From an uncultured Paraglaciecola sp. (GTDB lineage Bacteria > Pseudomonadota > Gammaproteobacteria > Enterobacterales > Alteromonadaceae), in assembly GCF_913020055.1 (NCBI RefSeq), contig NZ_CAJWCF010000038.1, positions 1 to 40,143 on the forward strand: a DNA stretch of 40,143 nucleotides. Direction: 5' to 3'. Below, one piece after another: positions 7,748-14,996 of this stretch. Under the pieces are notes generated by a model that was not told the DNA's origin, ran no database searches, and saw nothing but the letters and a program-made list of their open reading frames with translations. Each line of letters begins with the position of its first letter. The stretch's first letter is position 1. The position numbers and the translations under genes were made by a program.

Positions 7748-10015
7748 CTAGACCGTTTTGTGTTGTTGCAAAAAATCAATAAATTGTTGTTCTGGCAGTG
7801 GATTACTAAAGTAAAAACCTTGTATTTCGTCACAGCCCATAGCAGCTAGGATTTCTTGCTGCTCAAGCTCTTCGACTCCTTCAGCTATCACTTTTAATTC
7901 TAAATTTCGTCCTAGTTCGATAATAGTACGTACTATCGACTGATCAGCAGTTTGATGCTGAATATCTTGTATAAAAGATTGATCAATTTTGAGTTTATCT
8001 ATATTAAATTTTCGAAGATAACTAAGCGACGAATAGCCGGTACCAAAGTCATCAATGGCCAAGTGCAGACCTAAATTTTTGAGCTGAGCTAAGGTTTCGA
8101 TAGCCTCTTGTTCATTAAAGATAATCACCCCTTCAGTCACTTCCAGTTCCAAATTTTTTGCTTGTAATCCAGTCTCTTTCAGCACATTTTTAACTTTACT
8201 TAAAAAGTCTTTGCGACCAAATTGTAAAGGAGAAATATTGACAGCAATGACTAACTCACTCCAACCTAAACTCACTAAATTTTGCGCTTTTTGACAAGCA
8301 GTATGCAAAATCCAATCACCCAACTTGTCAATAAGTCCAGCTCGTTCAACCAAGGGGATAAACTCGCTGGGTGTAATCCAATTGCCATTCCTCTGCCATC
8401 GAATAAGCGCTTCAGCGCCAATTATCTTTCCGCTGGAAAGTGCCATCTGAGGCTGAAAATACAACTCAAATTGAACCCGATCAATAGCAACACGCAAGTC
8501 GTCAATTAATTGCTGTTCATAGAGTAATTTTTCACCCAACTTAAGATTAAACAACACGTGACTTTTGTCTCTACTACTAGCCGACTTATCTAATGCCGCA
8601 AGTGAATTTTTATGTAGTTGAGTATAGTTTTTTCCATGTTGAGGGAAATTGGCAAAGCCGAAATCAAGCTGCACTTGGTATTGGCAATGGAATATCGTCG
8701 AACTTATTCTTTGATCTATTTTTTGCACCAAACTGTCTATTTGTCTATTACTCAAATCACTGGTGCAGACTAAAACGAAACTTTTTTCGCTTACATGAAA
8801 AACGCGACATCCCTCTTTATCTATACTGAGCAAAATATTCTCTAAAGAAGTAGCGACTTCTTCAACCACTGTGGATGCTACTGTCAGCCCTTGCCCAGAA
8901 ATCAATTGGCTAAATGAGCGAATTTCAATCAGCCCAAATGTGAATTTCTGTTCAGATTCACACAACTGGGTGACTGTTTTTTCTAATTCATAATGATTAA
9001 GTAAACCCGTTTGCGGATGATGGCTCGCTTTGAAAAGCAATTCCTGTTCAAACTTTTTACGCTCTGTGATATCAGTTAAATGCATATCCCATTGACGTTG
9101 GTCTTCTAACCAATGTAAGTCACATTGGAAATATAACTGTTCAATTTGATACTCAAATTGTTTAGAGCCCGCTTTACCCTCCTCTAAGATTTGTTTTTGA
9201 TATTCTCCAATATTATTGGCCAGCAACCATTCTGTTTTGTCCTCTGGAAAACCCAATATATCGAGTAAACGTTTAGTCGCTGGATTGCGATAGGTCACAA
9301 CATTTCGGCTATCGAGACTAATAACTGGATTGGGATTACGCGTTGAAAAAAGTGAAAGGCGTTGATTACGAGCATCAGTAGACAGGTACGCTTTTAAAGC
9401 CTTGGCCACTATATAGGCTACTATTAAGGTTGCTAATCCATATAACACAACAAAAAATCGGACTAACTCAAGGCCGTTTAAAATAACCTGTTCAGATAGT
9501 TCTACTTTATTTTCAGTGAGGGTAATTAATTGTTGAATTTGTGGGCTTGTAGCACGGCGAACGTCAGTAATAGTACGCAATTGCTGACGGGCTAAATCCC
9601 AATTGGTTTCAGCTGCAATGATATTCAGTACAAACTCATCGGCGAGTTTGTTCAATTCTTGCAAGCTGTTCTGAGTAATTTCTAAAGGCGGAATATCTCC
9701 AAATCTCACCAAAAGCTCAGCAAAAACACGCTGAGTTTGTTGATTAGTCACCAAATAACCTTGTGCAAAATCGTCTTGCTTTTGGGTTGCATAAAACTCG
9801 TAAAAAAAACGTTCTTGTTCAATTAAGCTATTGTTCAATTTACTCAACAAATCATAAGCAGGCACTTCTTGGGCAATCAGGTCTGCCGTTTTCTTGGCGA
9901 TATAATCGCCCTTATAATAGACCACGGCACTGACCGCTATGCCTAACACCAGCACTAGGGCAAAAATAACGTTTATTAGCCTATGCGAGCGCTGGATGAG
10001 ATTATTAATCGACAC
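7748..10015 (-). CDS. Membrane PAS / degenerate GGDEF / EAL c-di-GMP phosphodiesterase
   Basis: 755 residues. A membrane segment at about 13-33, an extracytoplasmic helical sensor region (about 34-183), a second membrane segment (about 184-207), a PAS-like domain (about 220-320), a GGDEF-fold domain (about 325-485) and an EAL domain (about 495-750). The GGDEF signature is replaced by HVSEK around residue 410, so cyclase activity should be lost. The EAL domain keeps EAL at 535-537, 'VNISPLQF', 'LELEVTEG', 'IDDFGTGYSSL', 'LKIDQSF', 'VIAEGVE' and 'IQGFYFS', which together carry the known metal and c-di-GMP ligands. The protein should therefore hydrolyse c-di-GMP in response to an envelope or cytoplasmic signal. 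The gene stands alone between ffh and the dioxygenase gene. Confidence 0.9.
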   Translation of the reverse strand: MSINNLIQRSHRLINVIFALVLVLGIAVSAVVYYKGDYIAKKTADLIAQEVPAYDLLSKLNNSLIEQERFFYEFYATQKQDDFAQGYLVTNQQTQRVFAELLVRFGDIPPLEITQNSLQELNKLADEFVLNIIAAETNWDLARQQLRTITDVRRATSPQIQQLITLTENKVELSEQVILNGLELVRFFVVLYGLATLIVAYIVAKALKAYLSTDARNQRLSLFSTRNPNPVISLDSRNVVTYRNPATKRLLDILGFPEDKTEWLLANNIGEYQKQILEEGKAGSKQFEYQIEQLYFQCDLHWLEDQRQWDMHLTDITERKKFEQELLFKASHHPQTGLLNHYELEKTVTQLCESEQKFTFGLIEIRSFSQLISGQGLTVASTVVEEVATSLENILLSIDKEGCRVFHVSEKSFVLVCTSDLSNRQIDSLVQKIDQRISSTIFHCQYQVQLDFGFANFPQHGKNYTQLHKNSLAALDKSASSRDKSHVLFNLKLGEKLLYEQQLIDDLRVAIDRVQFELYFQPQMALSSGKIIGAEALIRWQRNGNWITPSEFIPLVERAGLIDKLGDWILHTACQKAQNLVSLGWSELVIAVNISPLQFGRKDFLSKVKNVLKETGLQAKNLELEVTEGVIIFNEQEAIETLAQLKNLGLHLAIDDFGTGYSSLSYLRKFNIDKLKIDQSFIQDIQHQTADQSIVRTIIELGRNLELKVIAEGVEELEQQEILAAMGCDEIQGFYFSNPLPEQQFIDFLQQHKTV

Positions 10016-10083
10016 TACAAGAACCTACTTAGGTATCATTTTAATTGGGTTAGCTGATAAGGCAATTTAGTTACAAAACTGAA

Positions 10084-10108
10084 CATTCGTTTGTTAATCA
10101 AACGAATG
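10084..10108 (-). terminator. Hairpin downstream of ffh
   Basis: CATTCGTTTG (10084-10093) and CAAACGAATG (10099-10108) form a perfect 10-bp stem with a 5-base loop. It starts 11 bases beyond the ffh stop codon. On the minus strand it is followed by TTCAGTTTTG, a poor T-tract, so it is a likely but not ideal ffh terminator. Confidence 0.6.
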
Positions 10109-10118
10109 AATTATGTGC

Positions 10119-11504
10119 CTAACGTGGCGGAAACATACCGCCCATTCCTCCAGCTCCACCCGGTGGCATCATGCCTTTCATATTGCGCATCATTTTTTTC
10201 ATGCCGCCTCCAGACATTTTCTTCATCATTTTTTGCATCTGAGTAAATTGTTTCAATAACCTATTCACATCTTGAATTTGGGTACCAGAACCTGCAGCTA
10301 TCCGGCGTTTACGTCCGCCTTTTATTACATCTGGCCTTGTGCGTTCACCTGGCGTCATAGAATTGATGATGGCTTCCATTTGGGTAAATGACTTATCGTT
10401 TGCCTTATCTTTAATTTGCGCCGACATATTACCCATGCCCGGCATTTTATCCATCATCGACATCATGCCGCCCATGTTGCGCATTTGCTCTAGTTGTTCT
10501 TTGAAGTCTTGTAAGTCGAAGCCTTTGCCTTTTTGTACTTTTTTGGCAAGTTTTTGCGCTTTATCTTTATCAACTTTACGCTCTACTTCTTCGATCAGGC
10601 TTAGCACATCGCCCATGCCCAATATGCGCGAGGCGATACGTTCTGGGTGAAAGGCCTCCAACGCATCAAGCTTTTCGCCCAGACCAATAAACTTAATCGG
10701 CTTGCCTGTAATATGTCTTACTGATAAAGCGGCACCACCACGAGCATCACCATCGGCTTTGGTTAAAATCACACCTGTTAGAGGTAACGCGTCGTTGAAC
10801 GCTTTAGCAGTATTGGCCGCATCTTGGCCGGTCATTGCATCAACCACAAATAAAGTTTCAACCGGGTCAATAGCTTTGTGTAATGCTTGGATTTCTCCCA
10901 TCATTTCGCCATCAACATGTAAGCGACCAGCCGTATCTACTAGTAATACATCGAAGAAATGTTTTCGGGCAAAATCTATAGCAGCATTAGCAATATCAAT
11001 TGGTTTTTGATCTTCAGATGATGGAAAGAACTCCACTCCAACCTCAGTGGCTAGGGTTTCAAGTTGCTTAATGGCTGCTGGACGATATACATCGGCACTG
11101 ACCACTAACACTTTTTTCTTTTCACGTTCTTTCAATAGCGAAGCTAATTTGCCCACACTGGTGGTTTTACCAGCACCTTGCAAACCAGCCATTAATACAA
11201 CTGCTGGAGGCTGTGCTGCTAAATTCAACGATTCGTTGACCTGCCCCATAACCGATTCTAATTCGGATTGGACAATTTTTATGAAGACTTGGCCTGGATT
11301 AAGGCTTTTGCTGACTTCAGTGCCAACCGCCCGCTCTTTCACTTGGCCGATAAAATCTCTTACGACAGGAAGGGCAACGTCAGCTTCAAGTAATGCCATA
11401 CGCACTTCGCGTAAGGTATCTTTGATATTATCTTCGGTAAGTCGCCCTTTACCGCTAATATTTTTAAGTGTTTTGCCTAAACGTTCGCTAAGATTTTCAA
11501 ACAT
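10119..11504 (-). CDS. ffh: Signal recognition particle protein Ffh
   Basis: 461 residues, the normal length. The N domain is followed by the G domain with 'GLQGAGKTTSVGKLA' (P-loop near 107-114), 'VDTAGRLHVDGEM' and 'LTKADGDARGG', and then a methionine-rich M domain with many MM and GGM runs and the conserved 'RRIAAGSG' helix that binds 4.5S RNA. It binds signal sequences emerging from the ribosome and delivers them, with FtsY, to the membrane. It is divergent from ypjD, the arrangement seen in E. coli and many relatives. The long open frames on the opposite strand are shadows of this gene. Confidence 0.97.
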   Translation of the reverse strand: MFENLSERLGKTLKNISGKGRLTEDNIKDTLREVRMALLEADVALPVVRDFIGQVKERAVGTEVSKSLNPGQVFIKIVQSELESVMGQVNESLNLAAQPPAVVLMAGLQGAGKTTSVGKLASLLKEREKKKVLVVSADVYRPAAIKQLETLATEVGVEFFPSSEDQKPIDIANAAIDFARKHFFDVLLVDTAGRLHVDGEMMGEIQALHKAIDPVETLFVVDAMTGQDAANTAKAFNDALPLTGVILTKADGDARGGAALSVRHITGKPIKFIGLGEKLDALEAFHPERIASRILGMGDVLSLIEEVERKVDKDKAQKLAKKVQKGKGFDLQDFKEQLEQMRNMGGMMSMMDKMPGMGNMSAQIKDKANDKSFTQMEAIINSMTPGERTRPDVIKGGRKRRIAAGSGTQIQDVNRLLKQFTQMQKMMKKMSGGGMKKMMRNMKGMMPPGGAGGMGGMFPPR

Positions 11505-11980
11505 GTGTTGTGCTACCTACAATTTTTTATGGCGTTATTATATAGAATAAGCGGGCAGATAAGAATGCTCAAGAGTATAACTATATGGAGAATTTATCAG
11601 TTAAAATGAACTATCGGTAAAACGTGTGACTTAACTTTAGATAACTTTAGTAAAAACAGTATGTTAAATATACAAAAGGTATTTACATCATCATTTGATA
11701 CATACAGAATTGGAATTATTACCTGAATAAGGCAGGCACGACAAGAGATAGCAGGCTTTCGGTTGCACGTTCAAGGAAGGCAGCAGTAATAATAACAGTG
11801 CTGGACGGTACTACTCATAAGAAGTTAAGGTTTTTTTAATGCTTAAACTCGTTTGCGCTATGTAATGTACTGGGAATTAGTGTTAGTTTTGAGCTTAATT
11901 TGTCGTTACTTTTTGTATGGATAATTCAGTAAACAAATGTTCATCTCTCTTCTTTCAAATATTTTTCTAGGTCAGTTGTC
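11505..11980. other. Divergent ffh / ypjD intergenic region
   Basis: 476 bases with no protein gene. The ffh-proximal part carries the promoter listed separately. A tandem TAACTTTAG is present near 11631-11650. From about 11730 to 11845 the sequence changes: it is G+C-richer than its surroundings, contains two GCAGGC copies and GGAAGGCAGCAG, and ends in a run of seven T. No stable hairpin precedes that T-run. A small RNA is conceivable, but I cannot fold a convincing one. The ypjD promoter may be near TTGTCG (about 11900) with an AT-rich -10 about 16 bases on, but it is weak. Confidence 0.4.
11537..11565 (-). promoter_or_regulatory. Putative ffh promoter
   Basis: On the minus strand a perfect -10 TATAAT (11542-11537) is preceded at 17 bases by TTCTTA (11565-11560), a weak -35. 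Transcription would start about 25 bases before the ffh ATG. The assignment rests on the perfect -10 and its position. Confidence 0.5.
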
Positions 11981-12778
11981 ATGTTGTTAGACATCATATG
12001 TTTCGCTTTTTATATGTTGGCATCAGGCATTATCGTCACAGGTATGTTTCAAGAAAATGGCCCGAATAATCGCGCGGCCATCTTTAGTGTTTTGGTAGCA
12101 ATAGGCTTACACATAGCTATTTTACGCAGCGGAATAGTTGTTGAGTCTGAGCAAGGCCAGAATATGAGTATGCTAAACGTAGCATCCTTGGTGGGCTGGC
12201 TAATTAGTGTCACTATGCTGTTTGCATCCTTTCGATTGCCAAACACTATTTTATTGCCTGTTGTATATAGTTTTACTGGTCTAGTGGTGTTGCTTGGTGG
12301 AATGCTCCCCAGCGCTCATATGATGCAAATTAGCATTCAGCCTAATTTATTGATCCACATTAGTTTGGCTTTGTTTGCCTATGCATGTTTAGCCATAGCA
12401 TCTCTGTATGCGGTGCAATTGTCTTATATAAACTTACGCCTAAAAGAAAAAAATGCATCACTCTTGCATTCGTCTTTGCCGCCTTTAATGGCAGTAGAAA
12501 ACATTCTCTTTAAGTTACTTTTAGTGGGTACTGTTTTACTGACTCTATCCTTAATCAGTGGGTTTATGTTTTTGGATAACATGTTTACCAAAGAGCAGGC
12601 CCATAAAACTATCTTATCCCTTATAGCATGGGGTCTATATAGCATTGTTTTGTTTGGTCACTATACATTTGGATGGCGCGGAAAACCGGTAATTTGGTCA
12701 ACCACTATTGGCGGAGTACTGCTCACCCTAGCCTATTTTGGCAGTCGCTTTGTTAGGGAAGTCATACTTAACGCTTGA
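11981..12778 (+). CDS. ypjD: YpjD / CcsA-like inner-membrane cytochrome c assembly family protein
   Basis: 265 residues with eight hydrophobic segments. It belongs to the CcsA/CcmC-related cytochrome c assembly family. Conserved features visible are histidines within or near the membrane ('AIGLHIAIL', 'LLIHISLALFAYACLAIAS') and the C-terminal 'AWGLYSIVLFGHYTFGWRGK'. In the CcsA family such residues handle heme, but YpjD's own role is not established. It has also been linked to the CorC-type transporter encoded next to it. It is the first gene after the ffh divergent promoter and lies 57 bases before yfjD in the same direction, so the two probably form one unit. Confidence 0.85.
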   Translation: MLLDIICFAFYMLASGIIVTGMFQENGPNNRAAIFSVLVAIGLHIAILRSGIVVESEQGQNMSMLNVASLVGWLISVTMLFASFRLPNTILLPVVYSFTGLVVLLGGMLPSAHMMQISIQPNLLIHISLALFAYACLAIASLYAVQLSYINLRLKEKNASLLHSSLPPLMAVENILFKLLLVGTVLLTLSLISGFMFLDNMFTKEQAHKTILSLIAWGLYSIVLFGHYTFGWRGKPVIWSTTIGGVLLTLAYFGSRFVREVILNA

Positions 12779-12835
12779 ATAGCAATTAAATTGCCCTTAA
12801 AGTGCGGGTTCATAATTACCATAGGATTTCCATAG

Positions 12836-14137
12836 TTGGAAGACATCGCCACTAGTAGTTTATTCATAATTCTTGGTGTTTTGATTTTACTCTCTGCATA
12901 CTTCTCAAGCTCTGAAACTGGCATGATGTCGATTAATCGATATCGTCTCAAACATTTAGAGAACGAAGGGCATAAAGGTGCACTGAGGGTGCAAAAACTA
13001 TTACAACGTCCAGATAGACTAATTGGATTGATTCTAATAGGTAACAACCTTGTCAATATTGCCGCTTCTTCAATCGCCACCATTATTTGTATGCGTTTGT
13101 TTGGGCATTTAGGACTTGGCGTTGCTACTGCCATTACAACATTATCTTTGACCTTAGTGATTTTGATCTTTGCCGAGGTCACACCAAAAACGCTTGCCGC
13201 ACTGTATCCAGAAAAAATATCTTTTCCTAGCTCCTTTATTTTACTGCCGTTGCTAACCCTACTTTACCCATTGGTGTGGTTGGTTAATGGAATATGTAAC
13301 GGTTTGTTGGCGCTTATGCGAGTGCGACCTGCAGGTGACGATGGCAATAGTCTGAGTCGAGAAGAACTGCGTACCGTAGTACACGAAGCAGGTGCAATGA
13401 TCCCGAAGAAACACCAAGATATGTTAGTTGGTATTTTAGACCTCGAAAATGTCACCGCTGAAGATATTATGGTGCCTCGTAGTGATATTGTGTCTATCGA
13501 CATTAACGACGAATGGAAAGATATTCAAAAACAATTAGTCAACTCGCAACACACTAGAGTGCTGTTATATAGAGATAGTATTGATGATGCAGTTGGTTTT
13601 GTTCACGTACGTGATGCGCTAAGACTTTTATCGAAAGATGAATTTAGTAAAGCCACATTGCTCAGAGCTGTGCGTGAAATCTATTTTACACCTGAGTCCA
13701 CGCCTTTACACACTTTGATGTATAAATTTCAAGAGGTAAAAGAACGTATTGGCCTAGTAGTAGATGAATACGGCGACATTCAAGGTTTAGTGACCTTAGA
13801 AGATATATTGGAAGAAATTATCGGTGATTTCACCACTAGTTTTTTGCCTGATCATAGTAAAGAAGCTAATTTGCAACAAGACGGTAGTGTGTTAATTGAT
13901 GGCAGCGCCAACATTCGTGAACTCAACAAAGAACTAGATTGGCAATTCCCTACCGAAGGTCCTAAAACCTTAAACGGATTGATTTTAGAATATTTAGAAG
14001 ATATTCCAGAAGCGAATATTAGTTTACGTCTCGCCGGTTATCCGATCGAAATATTAGAGATGAAAGACAATATGGTCAAAACGGTGCGGGTAATACCTGA
14101 ATTTTATCGAAGTGAGGAAATGAACGCCTCTGAGTAA
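12836..14137 (+). CDS. yfjD: HlyC/CorC family transporter YfjD (DUF21 + CBS pair + CorC_HlyC)
   Basis: 433 residues, near-identical in layout to E. coli YfjD. The DUF21 membrane domain (about 1-190) contains 'AYFSSSETGMMSINRYRLK', 'LIGNNLVNIAAS' and 'FAEVTPKTLAALYPEKISFP'. A CBS-domain pair follows (about 205-325) with 'DIMVPRSDIVSIDINDEW' and 'VVDEYGDIQGLVTLEDILEE', then a CorC_HlyC domain (about 340-425, 'DGSVLIDGSANIRELNKEL'). The start is a TTG at 12836 with AGGA 9 bases upstream; the protein then begins MEDIATSSLF, matching the E. coli start region. No ATG gives the full DUF21 domain. The family is linked to Mg2+/Co2+ efflux or tolerance. Confidence 0.92.
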   Translation: MEDIATSSLFIILGVLILLSAYFSSSETGMMSINRYRLKHLENEGHKGALRVQKLLQRPDRLIGLILIGNNLVNIAASSIATIICMRLFGHLGLGVATAITTLSLTLVILIFAEVTPKTLAALYPEKISFPSSFILLPLLTLLYPLVWLVNGICNGLLALMRVRPAGDDGNSLSREELRTVVHEAGAMIPKKHQDMLVGILDLENVTAEDIMVPRSDIVSIDINDEWKDIQKQLVNSQHTRVLLYRDSIDDAVGFVHVRDALRLLSKDEFSKATLLRAVREIYFTPESTPLHTLMYKFQEVKERIGLVVDEYGDIQGLVTLEDILEEIIGDFTTSFLPDHSKEANLQQDGSVLIDGSANIRELNKELDWQFPTEGPKTLNGLILEYLEDIPEANISLRLAGYPIEILEMKDNMVKTVRVIPEFYRSEEMNASE

Positions 14138-14165
14138 CTATCTGTTTATTCTAGATTGGGGTAAA

Positions 14166-14354
14166 TCAGCCCTTTTTCTTTTCTCGGTTACTTTTGATTT
14201 TATTCTTTAGAAATTCTACTTTTTCATTCAAGTTTGATAAGCGATCATAAATCCCCTGAAGCTCATCATCGTGAGTCAGTTGTGATTCATTTACTTGGTA
14301 TTCCAGTGCCTGTTGCAAGACAGAGGGCAAACTTTTGCTGATCATATTTAACAT
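14166..14354 (-). CDS. Small coiled-coil hypothetical protein
   Basis: 62 residues with no family I recognise. The N-terminal half has 'SLPSVLQQALEYQ' and an acidic 'THDDELQGIYDRL'. The second half is a heptad-like helix ('LNEKVEFLKNKIK') ending in a basic tail, with KKK just before the final G. The composition is that of a genuine soluble helical protein. It lies on the minus strand between yfjD and sixA, in the same direction as sixA and 32 bases beyond its stop, so it may be co-transcribed with sixA. The ribosome binding site is weak; an in-frame ATG at codon 4 is an alternative start. Confidence 0.6.
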   Translation of the reverse strand: MLNMISKSLPSVLQQALEYQVNESQLTHDDELQGIYDRLSNLNEKVEFLKNKIKSNREKKKG

Positions 14355-14386
14355 ATCGGTTCATAGGACTGTTTTCTTAAGCTTAT

Positions 14387-14863
14387 TTACTCGGGATGAT
14401 AGATGTTTTCGATGACACCATCCCCACGTTCTGCATCATACTCAACAATCACCAAACTTGAGGTGTCAAACAACATAGTTTGTTTGTCTTTGTGTACTTC
14501 TTCCAAAAAGTAACTAACAAATGGCATATGACTGACAATCAACATAACATTGCTTGATGGAGAGTCCTCAATAAGAGCTTTAACAAAGTCATGAGCAACT
14601 TTTGGGTCTCCTTCAGGTATCACATCTTCACAAACCTGTGACGAGATTACTTTCACCTCAGAACTAAGTTGCTGGAATGTCTGCTGAGCACGGGCGTAAC
14701 TGCTTATTAACGCTATATCAATTGGCGTATTTGCACCTAAATAACCAACCAACCACCGACCCGCGTCTACCGCTTGTTTTTCACCGTGACCGGTTAAATT
14801 ACGCCTTTTGTCCTGCACACGAAACGTTTCAGCCTCGCCATGACGCATAATAATTAATTTCAT
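14387..14863 (-). CDS. sixA: Phosphohistidine phosphatase SixA
   Basis: 158 residues from the ATG at 14863. This start places 'MKLIIMRHGEAE', with the catalytic RHG, at the very N-terminus as in other SixA proteins. A longer reading from 14926 adds 21 residues with no family resemblance. 'RRNLTGHGEKQAVDAGRWL', 'ALISSYARAQQTFQ' and 'LIVSHMPFVSYFLEEV' (second catalytic histidine) are typical. SixA removes phosphate from histidine in HPt domains, and in E. coli also from the nitrogen phosphotransferase protein NPr. It is divergent from the M16 peptidase gene. Confidence 0.92.
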   Translation of the reverse strand: MKLIIMRHGEAETFRVQDKRRNLTGHGEKQAVDAGRWLVGYLGANTPIDIALISSYARAQQTFQQLSSEVKVISSQVCEDVIPEGDPKVAHDFVKALIEDSPSSNVMLIVSHMPFVSYFLEEVHKDKQTMLFDTSSLVIVEYDAERGDGVIENIYHPE

Positions 14864-14996
14864 ATTTCTCGCAGAAATTGTATTTCGAACATTAAGGCTT
14901 GTTCTTACTAATATAGCAAAAAACATAATTAAAAATCTGCTCCTTTAAAAAATTAGTTTATGCTTTAAACGTCTCTCAACTTAAGGGAAGAGAATT

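Noticed and set aside
10339-11550. Three long plus-strand open frames opposite ffh
   Set aside because: Shadows of the ffh coding sequence; the ffh frame carries all GTPase and M-domain motifs.
11780-11805. 4.5S (SRP) RNA near ffh, suggested by GGAAGGCAGCAG
   Set aside because: The required GGTCAGG partner strand and GGAA-loop context are missing, and no stem can be drawn.
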